Of a stretch of DNA of 64,000 bases, positions 18,965 to 28,287 are shown piece after piece. Each line of letters begins with the position of its first letter. The first letter of the stretch is position 1. The notes below the pieces were generated by a model, which worked only from the letters and a program-made list of their open reading frames with translations, ran no database searches and had not been told where the DNA came from. The position numbers were made by a program, and so were the translations under genes. This DNA is from Burkholderia sp. Ac-20365 (GTDB taxonomy: Bacteria > Pseudomonadota > Gammaproteobacteria > Burkholderiales > Burkholderiaceae): NCBI RefSeq assembly GCF_017104715.1, contig NZ_JAAGPI010000003.1, positions 248,001-312,000 of the forward strand. Reading direction: 5' to 3'.

Positions 18965-19921
18965 ATGTTGACTCCCATAGAGCGATTTTTTTCGAGCGGC
19001 CTCCGGTTGTCGCATCTACGACTGCTAGTCGCACTGGCAGATCTCAAGCAGGTCACAAAGGTGGCGGCGGCCTTCAATGTCACGCAACCTGCCGTGTCGA
19101 AACAGATAGGCGAGATCGAACAGGCGCTGGGCGCTGCCGTAACTGAGCGCGTCGGCAAGGCCGTACTTCTGACGGACGTGGGTATCGTCCTCGCACGGCG
19201 CGGTCGCGAGATTCTCCGGCAGGTCGGACTCGCCCAGCGCGACGTCGCATCGCTGGTCACAGGCACCGCGGGCCATGTGAATCTCGGGTCGGTAACTGCT
19301 GTACCCCCCTCTTTTATTTCACAGTCGATGGTAAGCTTTCTCACTCGCGCGCCAGCAGCCTCTGTCCGATTCATCGAGGCTCCGTTAGACAAACTCCTCG
19401 AAATGCTACGCACAGGCGAGGCTGACCTTGTACTTGCGCGAGCCAGAGCGAAGGACGACCCTGACCTGTTGACGGAGTCCCTGTACAGTGAGCCCATCGT
19501 CTTCGTAGCAGGTCCCGCTCATGCGCTGTCCAGAGAGCGACTCGTCACCGTGAAGGACCTCACGGCATTTACCTGGCTGGTGCCGCAGCAAGGAAGCCCG
19601 TCTCACATAGCGCTCGCCCAGTTGATGGAAGAAGAAGGCCTCGACATCCGTGACGCGGTCGTTGAGTCCAGTAGCATCACTCTGAATATTGAGCTGATGG
19701 CGCGTGCGCCTTTCATCGGGTTATTGCCGTTGTCCTATGCAACCGAGTATGCAGCGAGAGGCCGCATATCGTTGATCAACTTTCCGGCTCTCACACAACT
19801 CGGCGAAGTGGTGCTATATCGCAGAGCGGACCTGACTAGCCCCGCGCCACTTCTGCTGGCGCAGTGCATGCGCGAGGAAGCAGCAGCTAGCGCCTCACAC
19901 GACGACACAAGCACCACGTGA
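18965..19921 (+). CDS. LysR-family transcriptional regulator
   Basis: A 318-aa LysR protein with its helix-turn-helix at about residues 20-80 (LADLKQVTKVAAAFNVTQPA, then VSKQIGEIE) and a standard co-inducer domain. It is a paralogue of the LysR at 14261. It lies between the divergent aminotransferase/isomerase operon and the co-directional binding-protein gene, with similar palindromes upstream of itself and of the binding protein. It therefore probably coordinates uptake and catabolism of one amino compound. Confidence 0.9.
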   Translation: MLTPIERFFSSGLRLSHLRLLVALADLKQVTKVAAAFNVTQPAVSKQIGEIEQALGAAVTERVGKAVLLTDVGIVLARRGREILRQVGLAQRDVASLVTGTAGHVNLGSVTAVPPSFISQSMVSFLTRAPAASVRFIEAPLDKLLEMLRTGEADLVLARARAKDDPDLLTESLYSEPIVFVAGPAHALSRERLVTVKDLTAFTWLVPQQGSPSHIALAQLMEEEGLDIRDAVVESSSITLNIELMARAPFIGLLPLSYATEYAARGRISLINFPALTQLGEVVLYRRADLTSPAPLLLAQCMREEAAASASHDDTSTT

Positions 19922-19945
19922 ATGCAGCGCTTTCATTTTGGTCAC

Positions 19946-19961
19946 ATTACCCCCGCGTAAT
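19946..19961. promoter_or_regulatory. Operator-like palindrome before ABC binding protein
   Basis: ATTAC-CCCCGC-GTAAT within the context CACATTACCCCCGCGTAATA. It matches the spacing and arms of the site at 18930-18945 and lies about 120 bp upstream of the binding-protein ATG. Confidence 0.5.
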
Positions 19962-20080
19962 ACGAGCATCCGAAAGAGTCAATTGTCATCGTCTTTTTGC
20001 ACCCATAGCCTTTGTTTCGCTCTCCGCGACGTGGTTTGCGGGAGAGCTTCAACAGGTTGATTGCTATTGGGAGCGGGAGA

Positions 20081-21223
20081 ATGACCAGTCATATCAAAAC
20101 AGGATTCGCGGTAGTGGCGCTGTCGTTCGTGTGCTGCATGTCGTATGCGGTTGATGACGTCAAGATCGTGAAAATCGGCAGCGCAGCGCCGACCACCGGG
20201 GCAATTGCGAACCTCGGAAAGGAAAATGAGAACGGAGCCCGGTTGGCAGTGGAAGACGTTAACCGCCAAGGTCTTGTCATCGGCGGGCAAAAGATAAAGC
20301 TGGAACTTGTCACCATGGATGACCAGGCCGATCCTCGCCAAGGGACCCAGGTTGCACAACGCCTGGTCGACGATGGTGTGGTGGCGGTTGTCGGGCACCT
20401 GAATTCCGGCGTTTCAATTGCCGCGTCGCGCATCTACCACGACGCCCAGGTTCTGCAAATTTCACCGGATTCAACCAATCCGCAGTTCACGCAGCAAGGC
20501 TTCAACACAACATATAGACTTGTTGCGACAGATGCACAACAGTCGCCCGTGCTCGCGCACTACGCTTTGCAAACCCTGAAGGCGAAGAAAATTGCTATCG
20601 TCGACGACAGCACAGCATACGGTCAGGGACTCGCCGATCAGTTTTCTGAAGCAATCAAGGGCGGCGGTGCACAAGTCGTCGCTCGAGAAGCGACCAACGA
20701 TAAGGCCATCGACTTCAAGGGGCTCATTACCAAAATAAAGGGGCAATCTCCTGATGTCATCTTCTATGGTGGCATGGATGCGACGGCCGGACCATTTATC
20801 AAACAGGCAGCACAACTCGGACTCAAGGCGAAGGTGCTCGGCGGCGATGGCACCTGCTCAGATGAAGTCGCGTCGCTGGCCGGCCAAGCCGTCGACAATC
20901 TGGTTTGCAGTATCGCCGGGCTCCCGCTGTCCCGAATGAAGACGGGTCCGACATTCGAAAAAGAGTATGAGAAGCGGTTTGGAACTTCTGTCCAGATCTA
21001 TGCGCCGTACGCCTATGACTCAGTCATGGTCATCGTCGATGCCATGAAACGCAGTGGTAGCACTGACCGTGCAAAAGTGCTGGCAGCCGCTCGTTCGACT
21101 GACTATCAGGGCTTGATTGGCGACATTCAATTCGACGATAAAGGCGATGTGAAGAGCCCGAGGCTCACACTATACCGTTATAAGAACGGGAAGAAGACCC
21201 TTCTCACTACCATGACGCCTTGA
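20081..21223 (+). CDS. Branched-chain amino-acid-type ABC transporter binding protein
   Basis: A 380-aa periplasmic solute-binding protein of the Leu/Ile/Val family. The start is ATG 20081 with GGGAG upstream, followed by a Sec signal peptide (hydrophobic GFAVVALSFVCCM, predicted cleavage near SYA-VDD). The mature part starts IVKIGSAAPTTGAIANLGKE and keeps the family fold to the end. No permease or ATPase genes accompany it; it may use components encoded elsewhere. The operator-like site upstream ties it to the LysR at 18965. Downstream lies transposon debris. Confidence 0.9.
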   Translation: MTSHIKTGFAVVALSFVCCMSYAVDDVKIVKIGSAAPTTGAIANLGKENENGARLAVEDVNRQGLVIGGQKIKLELVTMDDQADPRQGTQVAQRLVDDGVVAVVGHLNSGVSIAASRIYHDAQVLQISPDSTNPQFTQQGFNTTYRLVATDAQQSPVLAHYALQTLKAKKIAIVDDSTAYGQGLADQFSEAIKGGGAQVVAREATNDKAIDFKGLITKIKGQSPDVIFYGGMDATAGPFIKQAAQLGLKAKVLGGDGTCSDEVASLAGQAVDNLVCSIAGLPLSRMKTGPTFEKEYEKRFGTSVQIYAPYAYDSVMVIVDAMKRSGSTDRAKVLAAARSTDYQGLIGDIQFDDKGDVKSPRLTLYRYKNGKKTLLTTMTP

Positions 21224-21262
21224 GCATTAAACATCCTTTGGCGCCCGCTGTCGTTCCGCGGG

Positions 21263-21290
21263 ACAGACTTCACGCGTGCATGAAGTCTGT
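21263..21290. terminator. Hairpin after binding-protein gene
   Basis: ACAGACTTCA and TGAAGTCTGT form a 10-bp perfect stem with an 8-nt loop, 40 bp after the stop codon. No T-tract follows, so it may be a weak terminator or simply a palindrome. Confidence 0.4.
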
Positions 21291-21311
21291 GAGCTTCTCG
21301 CCTGCGTGCAG

Positions 21312-21806
21312 TTACGATCGATCCCCTCGGCCACTCGTATTCGTTTTCGTTATAGCGTTGGGCTTCATCGCAAAAGAGCAGAACCGTCCCGCTGCCAGCC
21401 CGCGCAGCCGCTTCGCGGCGCGGAGCGACAGCCGCATACGTTTCGCGGGGTTGGTGCCCGCATTCGGTTCATGATCGCCGACCGCTTCGAGCAGGTTTGA
21501 AAAGAACGGACCTTCCGCGTGCCTCGGCTTGTGCTCGCACTGGGCGTGATAACTCGTCACTTTCGGATGTTCTTTGGCAAGCAGAAGGCGCACGTATTCT
21601 ATCGAACGCGTCTTGCCGATTCTCGGAGCGCCGTAAATGAGTGTGCCCGTCACACGGTAGCGAAGGCAGCTCAGGACGAGTTCGTAGAATGATTCGATGG
21701 CCGGTGTGGCAATCCGGTAGTTGCCGGTGACGAGCGGGTGTACCGATGGATCGACCGGACGCGAGACCTGAAGCGACATGGCTTTCTCCCTATGAGTACC
21801 ACTCAT
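21312..21806 (-). pseudogene. TnsC/TniB-like transposition ATPase, N-terminal remnant
   Basis: The first about 115 residues read as the start of a transposition-associated AAA ATPase: TGNYRIATPAIESFYELV, then the Walker A motif YGAPRIGKTRSIEY. Similarity stops near residue 120. Walker B and the rest of the domain are missing, and the remaining 45 residues look like an out-of-frame tail. It lies 12 bp downstream of a TnsB-like C-terminal remnant on the same strand, the order expected in Tn7-like elements. Confidence 0.65.
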
Positions 21807-21818
21807 CAGAATTGCCTG

Positions 21819-22460
21819 TTAGAAGACCTGCCCTGTCCCGATTCCATGCTTGCGCGGACGAACCGATTCAACGGGTGCTGGATCGGCAAGCGCGCCAGTC
21901 ACCTCCGCTCCTTCCGGTAACGGCGTTGCTGGAACTGCCTCTGGCCCCAGCGGGCCTGTCGGTGTTTTGGTCGTTGGCGCGCTTGCGAGGAGGCGAAGTG
22001 TCCGCGCTGCATCGGAGGTCGCCCTGCGTGACCTGCTTGCTGCTTCGACCTCGGTCTGGACGTAGGCGTCAATGGAATTTTCAGCTGGCAAATATCCTCG
22101 GCCCCGGCTGCTTCTCGCCTTCAGGATTTCCCTGCGTAACGCCTGGTTGTGCGGCATCACACGACAGGTACCCTGTGCGTCAAGGAAGCCGAGCTCACTG
22201 CCATCGGCGAGGAAAGCACGCACGCAGCGCAGATCGTCAGCGTTGATGTAGACTTAAAGTGACTGGCCAATCAGCGGGGCGCTGCTGGCAAGGACCGCGC
22301 AGGTATAGCGCACACCGAACAGGTTGACGTGAGGACGCACGCCGAGCGCCAGGTAGCCGCGCACACGGCAGTGCCGCGCGGACTGCATCAGACATAACGT
22401 ACGTCGACGCACTTCCGGCAACCAGGCCAGCAACTGCCCCCCCGCGCAGCCGACAAACAC
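21819..22460 (-). pseudogene. TnsB/Mu-like transposase C-terminal remnant with in-frame stop
   Basis: On the minus strand from about 22365 the frame reads VRPHVNLFGVRYTCAVLASS, then LIGQSL, a TAA stop (22256-22254), and continues in the same frame with VYINADDLRCVRAFLADGSE and LGFLDAQG. This is the C-terminal beta-barrel region of Mu/TnsB-type DDE transposases. The catalytic core is absent and the nonsense codon interrupts what remains. The tail (RSRRATSDAARTLRLL) is basic, as in this family. It adjoins the 3' end of the lyase gene at 22463, so the insertion may have cut the end of that operon. Confidence 0.65.
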
Positions 22461-22462
22461 CA

Positions 22463-23329
22463 TTAGCTGTACAAATCCGATTCCGCCATCAACGCCCGCG
22501 TCCCTATCACCTCGTTGATTCCGTCGAAATCGAGCATGCGATCTTTCCACGGAAAAGTCGTTCCGTGCTCGCGCAGACTGGCGTAGTAACCCTGCAACGT
22601 GTGCGCGAGCGCGCGCGCCGTGCCTCCGGGGAAAATAACGATGCGGAATCCCAGTTGCGTCAGCGCCTGCGCGCTCTGCACGGGCGTCTTGCCTCCCTCG
22701 ACCATATTCGCGAGCAACGGAACACGTCCTGCAAAGCGATCGCAGGCGGCTTTCATCTGCTCGACCGAGCGCAGCGCCTCGATGAACAACGCATCGGCAC
22801 CGGCTTCCAGATAGTGCTCGGCGCGATCGAGCGCCGCGTCCAGTCCCTCGACGGCCACTGCATCGGTGCGCGCCAGGATCATCGTGTCGCGGTTCGATCT
22901 CGCATCGACAGCAGCGCGTAACTTGCCGCACATCTCCGCGGCCGGGATCAGCGACTTCCCGTCCAGATGCCCGCAGCGTTTCGGGAACGTCTGATCTTCA
23001 AGCTGGATCATGGCCGCACCCGCGCGCTCGAAACCACGCACCGTGCGCTTGACGTTCAACGCGTTACCAAAGCCGGTATCGGCATCGACGATCAATGGAA
23101 CATCGACACGCTCGGTAATCCGCGCAAGCGTATCTTCGACTTCGGTCGAGGTCGTCAGGCCTACATCCGAGCGGCCAAGCCGCGTGTAAGCGATCGATGC
23201 GCCAGACAGATACAGCGCCTTGAAGCCAGCCTGTGCGGCGATCAACGCTGTCAACGCATCGAAGACGCCAGGTGCAAGGACCGAACCTTGCTGAAGGATG
23301 GTTGCCAGTCCGTTTGATTGTGTCGCCAT
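22463..23329 (-). CDS. PEP mutase/isocitrate lyase superfamily lyase
   Basis: A 288-aa TIM-barrel enzyme. The metal-binding DADTGFGN and the lyase active-site loop with PKRCGHLDGK (the KKCGH equivalent) are present, so C-C lyase activity is expected, as in 2-methylisocitrate lyase, dimethylmalate lyase or oxaloacetate decarboxylase. Last intact gene of the long minus-strand cluster, 69 bp after the isochorismatase-fold gene. With a LeuCD-type hydratase in the same cluster, a 2-hydroxy-diacid split to pyruvate plus an acid is a reasonable inference. Confidence 0.88.
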   Translation of the reverse strand: MATQSNGLATILQQGSVLAPGVFDALTALIAAQAGFKALYLSGASIAYTRLGRSDVGLTTSTEVEDTLARITERVDVPLIVDADTGFGNALNVKRTVRGFERAGAAMIQLEDQTFPKRCGHLDGKSLIPAAEMCGKLRAAVDARSNRDTMILARTDAVAVEGLDAALDRAEHYLEAGADALFIEALRSVEQMKAACDRFAGRVPLLANMVEGGKTPVQSAQALTQLGFRIVIFPGGTARALAHTLQGYYASLREHGTTFPWKDRMLDFDGINEVIGTRALMAESDLYS

Positions 23330-23398
23330 TGTCTCTGCTCCTTTTCCGGTCGGGTGACGCCGCCGCTATCCATAGCGACGAACCCGCCTCATTTTTAG

Positions 23399-24019
23399 TT
23401 ACGCGCCAAGACGGGCCTGGAAAGCCTCACAGGTCGTCACCTCGCCGACCGTGCAAAGATCGGCAAGCGCCGCATCGTGCGCCGCTTGCATCGACGCCGC
23501 ACAGCCGTCGGCCAGCACGAGCACGCGATAGTCGCGCATATGCGCATCACGCGCGGTGCTGGCCACGCCGCCGTTGGTCACGATGCCGCAGATCGCCACG
23601 GTCTCGATGCCCGCGCGACGCAACACCCAGTCGAGCTGCGTGTTGAAGAACGCGGAATAGGCAACCTTCCACACCGACACATCGACCAGATCGTGGAGTG
23701 CGGCAACGGTCGCGTGACCGTTCGACCCGGCGACGAAGTCACCTCGCCGCAGGAATGGGCGCAGTTGCCTGAGATGCGGCGAGATCATGGGCTCACCCTG
23801 GGCGTCGGGCCATAACGTGAACTGACTCGCCGCGACAAAGCCACCTCGCTGCTTGAGCACGCGAGCGACAGGCGCCACGCGCAGCGGCAACGCGCGCGCC
23901 GCGTCCGACGCCGCGCCGCCGCGATCATAGGCGCCGCCTTCGCTCACAAAATCGTTTTGCAGATCGACGATGATGAGCGCTGTCTGTCGTGGATCGAGTT
24001 GCGTGCCGGAAGTCATCAT
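23399..24019 (-). CDS. Isochorismatase-fold hydrolase lacking the catalytic cysteine
   Basis: A 206-aa isochorismatase-like protein. The catalytic Asp (IIVDLQNDF) and Lys (VWKVAYSAFFNTQL) are present. At the position where cysteine hydrolases carry the nucleophile (the TNVCVESTARDA pattern) this protein has TNGGVASTARDA, so Gly replaces Cys, as in true isochorismatases of the PhzD type. An amidase mechanism through Cys is therefore unlikely unless another residue serves. It lies 9 bp after hyuA, and the start could be either of two adjacent ATGs. In the operon it would act on the ring-opened product. Confidence 0.85.
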   Translation of the reverse strand: MMTSGTQLDPRQTALIIVDLQNDFVSEGGAYDRGGAASDAARALPLRVAPVARVLKQRGGFVAASQFTLWPDAQGEPMISPHLRQLRPFLRRGDFVAGSNGHATVAALHDLVDVSVWKVAYSAFFNTQLDWVLRRAGIETVAICGIVTNGGVASTARDAHMRDYRVLVLADGCAASMQAAHDAALADLCTVGEVTTCEAFQARLGA

Positions 24020-24028
24020 GCGTAGCCC

Positions 24029-26101
24029 TCAGGTCGTGCGGCGTGTGATCAGCAGGTTGCCCAATGTGTCGACCCGACCGCTGAAACCCGGTTCGAGCCA
24101 GATCGTTGTGTCGGCCTGTTCGAGGATCGCCGGACCGTCCACCGTTGCGCCCACCGGCAAGTCGAGGCGTGCATGGCGCACGGCGTCCCACCACCGGCCG
24201 TCATGGAACACTGCCTGCGTGCCGGGCGAGGCCGGCATCGTCGTGGCCTTCGGTGCCAGCACGGCCAGATCGAACTTGGGCCGCACCCCGATGCGCGCAT
24301 AGCGCAGGTTCATGATGCGCACGGCAATGCCGTCGAGCGCGCGCCCGAACGCCGTGCGGTACGCGGCTTCGAACGCAGCGCCGATCGCCACACGATCGAG
24401 CGCGTCGCGTTGCACTTCGACGCGAACCGTATGGCTCTGGCCGACGTACAGCATGTCCAGCTCGACGCTCTCACGTACCGCTTCGAAGGCGACGCCCACC
24501 GAATCGAGCCGCTGCTGGCACGCGTCGGCCATGGCCGCGACGCGGGCGCGCAGATCGTCGACATCGAGTTCGGCCAGCCCCTTGTTCAGCGTCTGCACGG
24601 CGTCGTGGCGCATGTCGGCGATCACGCAGCCGATCGCCGAGGTCACGCCCGGAAAACGTGGCACGATGCCCGTCGTGGTGCCGACCTCGCGCATCATCGC
24701 GCACACGTGGAGCGCGCCGCCGCCGCCGAACGGCATGTAGGCGAACTCACGCGGGTCATGGCCCCGCTCGATCGACACCAGACGGATCGCACCCGCCATC
24801 TTCGCGTTTGCCACTGTCAGGATCGCTTCGGCTGCGGCATATGCATCGAGTCCGAGCGGCGCGGCGACGTGCATGTCGATCGCCTCGCGCGACTTGCCAG
24901 CGTCCATCCGCGACAGCAGCCCGCCGCCCAGCGGACGATCCGCCGCGATCCGGCCGAGCAGCACATTGGCATCGGTGACGGTCGGACGCATGTTGCCGCG
25001 TCCGTAGCACGCGGGGCCCGGCACGCTGCCCGCCGACTCGGGGCCGACCTGCAGCAGGCCACCCGCATCGACCGATGCAATCGAGCCGCCGCCCGCGCCA
25101 ATCGTCTCGATCTGGATCATCGGCGCACGCACTACCATGCCGAAATCAATCGAGGTCTGCGCGGACAACGACGCTTCGCCGCTCGCAACCAGCGACACAT
25201 CGAACGACGTGCCGCCCATGTCGCCCGTCACCAGATTCGGAAAGCCCGCTGCACGTCCGATCGCGGCGCACGCAATCACACCCGCGGCCGGACCGGACAA
25301 CGCCGTGCGCACGGGCACATCGCACGCGGTCTGGCGCGACATGATCCCGCCGTTGCTCTGCACCACGAGCAACTCACCGCCGAATCCATGCGCTTTCAGA
25401 TCGCTCTCGAGACGCGTCAGATAGCTGCCCACGACGGGCTGCAGCGACGCGTTCAACGTGGCCGTCGAGCATCGTTCGAACTCGCGGATTTCAGGCAACA
25501 CTTCGGTTGCTGCCGTGACGTGCGCATTGGGCCAGATCGCGCGCACGGCTGCTACCGCTTGCGCTTCATTGACGGAGTTGGCATAGGCATTGACGAAGAA
25601 CACGCACACAGCCTCGCAGCCCTGTTCGAGCAACGCGCGCGCGGCGGCCTTGACCTGGGCAATATCGACGGGTGTATGCAACGTGCCGTCGGCCAGCACG
25701 CGCTCGCTCACTTCGAGTCGCAGATTACGCGGCACGACGGGCTCGAACGTGCCACGCAAGCCCCATGTACGCGGCCGGTCGCGGCGGCGCATTTCGAGCA
25801 CGTCGCGAAAGCCTTCCGTCGTGATGATGCCGGTGCGGGCCACCTTTCGTTCGAGCAACGCATTGGTGCCCACCGTCGTGCCATGCACGACCGTCGCGAT
25901 CGCACGCGCGCCGCCCTGTCCTTCGCGTTCGCCACCGATGCGCTCGATACCGTTCATGAAACCGCGTGCTTCCTCGCCGCGTGTCGACGGCACCTTGACC
26001 ACCCGCGCGGTGCCAGCGGCTTCGTCGAGGACGAACAGGTCGGTGAACGTGCCACCCACGTCGACGCCGACGACGAGAGAACCGTGTGCCACATCCTTCA
26101 T
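24029..26101 (-). CDS. hyuA: Hydantoinase/oxoprolinase subunit A
   Basis: A 690-aa full-length HyuA-type protein. The N-terminal VGVDVGGTFTDLFVLD, VVHGTTVGTNALLERK, GDMGGTSFDVSL, TIGAGGGSIASVD and PGPACYGRGN motifs are all intact. The family performs ATP-dependent or hydrolytic opening of cyclic amides (hydantoins, 5-oxoproline) with a HyuB partner. The ATG overlaps the hyuB stop by 4 bp. It is related to the partial HyuA at 1-2019 but belongs to a different operon. The substrate is unknown; neighbours suggest a cyclic imide or lactam. Confidence 0.92.
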   Translation of the reverse strand: MKDVAHGSLVVGVDVGGTFTDLFVLDEAAGTARVVKVPSTRGEEARGFMNGIERIGGEREGQGGARAIATVVHGTTVGTNALLERKVARTGIITTEGFRDVLEMRRRDRPRTWGLRGTFEPVVPRNLRLEVSERVLADGTLHTPVDIAQVKAAARALLEQGCEAVCVFFVNAYANSVNEAQAVAAVRAIWPNAHVTAATEVLPEIREFERCSTATLNASLQPVVGSYLTRLESDLKAHGFGGELLVVQSNGGIMSRQTACDVPVRTALSGPAAGVIACAAIGRAAGFPNLVTGDMGGTSFDVSLVASGEASLSAQTSIDFGMVVRAPMIQIETIGAGGGSIASVDAGGLLQVGPESAGSVPGPACYGRGNMRPTVTDANVLLGRIAADRPLGGGLLSRMDAGKSREAIDMHVAAPLGLDAYAAAEAILTVANAKMAGAIRLVSIERGHDPREFAYMPFGGGGALHVCAMMREVGTTTGIVPRFPGVTSAIGCVIADMRHDAVQTLNKGLAELDVDDLRARVAAMADACQQRLDSVGVAFEAVRESVELDMLYVGQSHTVRVEVQRDALDRVAIGAAFEAAYRTAFGRALDGIAVRIMNLRYARIGVRPKFDLAVLAPKATTMPASPGTQAVFHDGRWWDAVRHARLDLPVGATVDGPAILEQADTTIWLEPGFSGRVDTLGNLLITRRTT

Positions 26102-27766
26102 GCTTGTTGCTCCTTCAGACCCACCGTGACATAACCCATCGCGCGGTCGTGCTCGCGCGCCGCATCCGATCGTTCCGACGGCACGCCGTAGCCGCCCCCG
26201 CCGGGCGTTTCCAGCCGCACGCGTTCACCGCGCTTCAGGCGGATGCCGAGCATCTTCGACGCCATCGGCGGCGTGTGCCATTTGCCCTCCTGCTGATAGC
26301 GGAACACGTTGCGGACCGACGCCGCGCCGCCCGCGATGCCTTGCGGCGCGGAGCGTCCGCGCTCGCCGAAAATGAACGCTTCCGCTTCGTCTTCGAGCAG
26401 TTCGATTTCATAGATCGCACCCAGCCCGCCACGATAGGTGCCGTCGCCGCCCGAGTCAGGACGCAACGCCCATTGCGTGAAGCGCACGGGATAGGCAGCT
26501 TCGAGAATTTCCAACGGCGGGATCGTCGCCGTCGAAATCGGCGCGTTGCCGTGGCTCAGGCCGTCGCCTTGCGAATGTCCGCCGTGACCGCCGCCGAAGA
26601 AACTGAACATCACCCAGCGCTGGCCTTTGCGTGCGCCGCCGCTGCGGTGACCGGCTATCGACAGCGCGTTGATCGTGCCGTAAGCCTGTGCCATCGCGAG
26701 TTCCGGCGCGGCCTGAGCCATTGCGCAAAAAATCACGTCGATCATGCGCAGGATGGTTTCCGTGTAGCCGCCAACGGGACGCGGCCGGTCGGCGGAAATC
26801 ACGAGCCCGTCCGGCAACACGAACGACACGGCATCGAGCACGCCCGCATTCGCGGGCACGTCGGGGAACAGATGCTTGAGCGCGACATAGCAGGCGGCGA
26901 TCGCCGTGGCGCGCGAAATGTTCACAGGCCCGGCGCAAGCGGGCGACGTGCCGGTGAAATCGAGTGTCAGCGTGTCGCCTGCCACGCGCATGCACAAGGC
27001 GATCTTCAGCGGCTCGTCGCGCACGCCGTCGTTGTCCAGCATATCGTCGAATGTGTAGTCGCCATCGGGCAGCGCTGCCACGTGCGAGCGCATCAGCTTG
27101 ACGGCCCGTTCGCGCAACAGCGCGAGCGATTCGAGCACCACGTTGTCACCGTAGTCGCCGAGCAGATCGTTCAGGCGGTGCGCGCCGAGTTCGAGCGCGG
27201 CAAGCTGGCCGTTCAGGTCGCCCCACAGGCTATCGGGCAAGCGCGTGTTCGCCTTGAGAATGGCGAGCACGTCGGCATCGAGTTCGCCGCGACGCACGAT
27301 CCGCACAGGCGGAATCTGCACGGCTTCCTGCCAGCACTCCGTGGCGGCGGGGTTGTAATTGCCCGGCACCGCGCCGCCGACGTCGTGCCAGTGCGCCGCC
27401 GACGCGAGAAAGCAGAACAGCTTGCCGTCGCGAAACACGGGACGCACCAGCTTGAAGTCGTTCGCGTGCGTGCCGCCTTCATACGGATCGTTGAAGAGCC
27501 ACGTCGCCGTCGACCATGCCGCCACGCTCGCTTGCCGCGCGGATGGCCGCCTTCACCGCGAACGCCATCGCGCCGACGAACACGGGCAGACCCGACTTGC
27601 CCTGCACCAGCGTCGCACCCGACACGGCGTCGTAGATACCGTGGCAGGCGTCGTGTGCTTCCGCGATGATCGGATTGAACGCGCTGCGGTACAGCGTCGC
27701 GTCCATTTCATCGGCGATCTGTTCCAGCCGGCCCTTGAGGACCGCCAGCGTGACCGGGTCTAGCAT
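26098..27766 (-). pseudogene. hyuB: Hydantoinase subunit B, apparent frameshift
   Basis: A HyuB-type protein of about 556 codons split into two frames. The first 94 residues (MLDPVTLAVLKGRLEQIADE onward) end in GGMVDGDV, and the family sequence resumes in another frame with LFNDPYEGGTHANDFKLVRP and runs to the normal end. Between GDV and LFNDP only one base is present where one codon is expected. A 2-nt loss in a GTGTGG-like stretch at about 27499-27502 would explain it. The rest is undamaged, so this is either a recent mutation or a sequencing error. The start ATG overlaps the leuD-like stop by 7 bp. If the frameshift is real, the hydantoinase is inactive. Confidence 0.8.
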
Positions 27767-28287
27767 GAGATGACTCCGTTGGATGTGGGGTAGCGCTGCT
27801 TGAGCAGGTTGAGCAGACCGCCTGCGTCGACCATGTCGAGCAGAAATGCAGGGACGGGATCGCACGAAAGTTCGCGCCCGTCGGCTAAGCGGATGCCGCC
27901 GCCGTGGGGGTCGATTGCAATGCGCTCGCCCTCTTCGATCGTTTCGGCGTCGGCGCATGTCAGCAGCAACAGGCCGACGTTGAATGCGTTGCGAAAGTAC
28001 AGCCCATTGAATGCCGGCGCGATGACTGCCTGCACGCCCAGACGTACCAGCGCAGCCGCCGCCTGTTCGCGCGATGAGCCGATGCCGAAGTTCGGCCCGG
28101 CCACGAGCACGTCGCCCGGTTGGACTCCCGGCGCAAAGTCGGGGCGCTCGTTTTGCAGACAATGGCGAGCGATTTCGTCGATGCCGAACTTCATATACGC
28201 GCCGGGCGCGAGCGAATCGGTATTGATATCCGCGCCGACCCGCCAGACGCGATGCGTATCAGCGGACGCCATGTGGCACGCCGTCAT
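27760..28287 (-). CDS. LeuD-like hydratase small subunit
   Basis: A 175-aa swivelling-domain small subunit of the aconitase/isopropylmalate isomerase superfamily. Family motifs: GADINTDSLAPGAYM near residue 18, then GPNFGIGSSREQAA and FRNAFNVGLLL. The ATG at 28287 overlaps the large-subunit stop by 4 bp (ATGA), so the two should be translationally coupled. An upstream open frame exists but overlaps the large subunit. Given the catabolic neighbours, hydration of a maleate-type diacid is more likely than leucine synthesis. Confidence 0.88.
   Translation of the reverse strand: MTACHMASADTHRVWRVGADINTDSLAPGAYMKFGIDEIARHCLQNERPDFAPGVQPGDVLVAGPNFGIGSSREQAAAALVRLGVQAVIAPAFNGLYFRNAFNVGLLLLTCADAETIEEGERIAIDPHGGGIRLADGRELSCDPVPAFLLDMVDAGGLLNLLKQRYPTSNGVISC

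Noticed and set aside
22254..22931. A 225-codon minus-strand frame spanning the lyase gene end and transposon debris
   Set aside because: Its first part is a shadow of the lyase gene; only the last about 60 codons are real (TnsB-like remnant).
24173..26134. A 653-codon plus-strand open frame
   Set aside because: It is antisense to the clearly recognisable hyuA; the His/Arg/Ala-rich product matches nothing.
26086..27669. A 527-codon plus-strand open frame opposite hyuB
   Set aside because: The minus strand carries family motifs on both sides of the frameshift; the plus-strand product is composition-driven.
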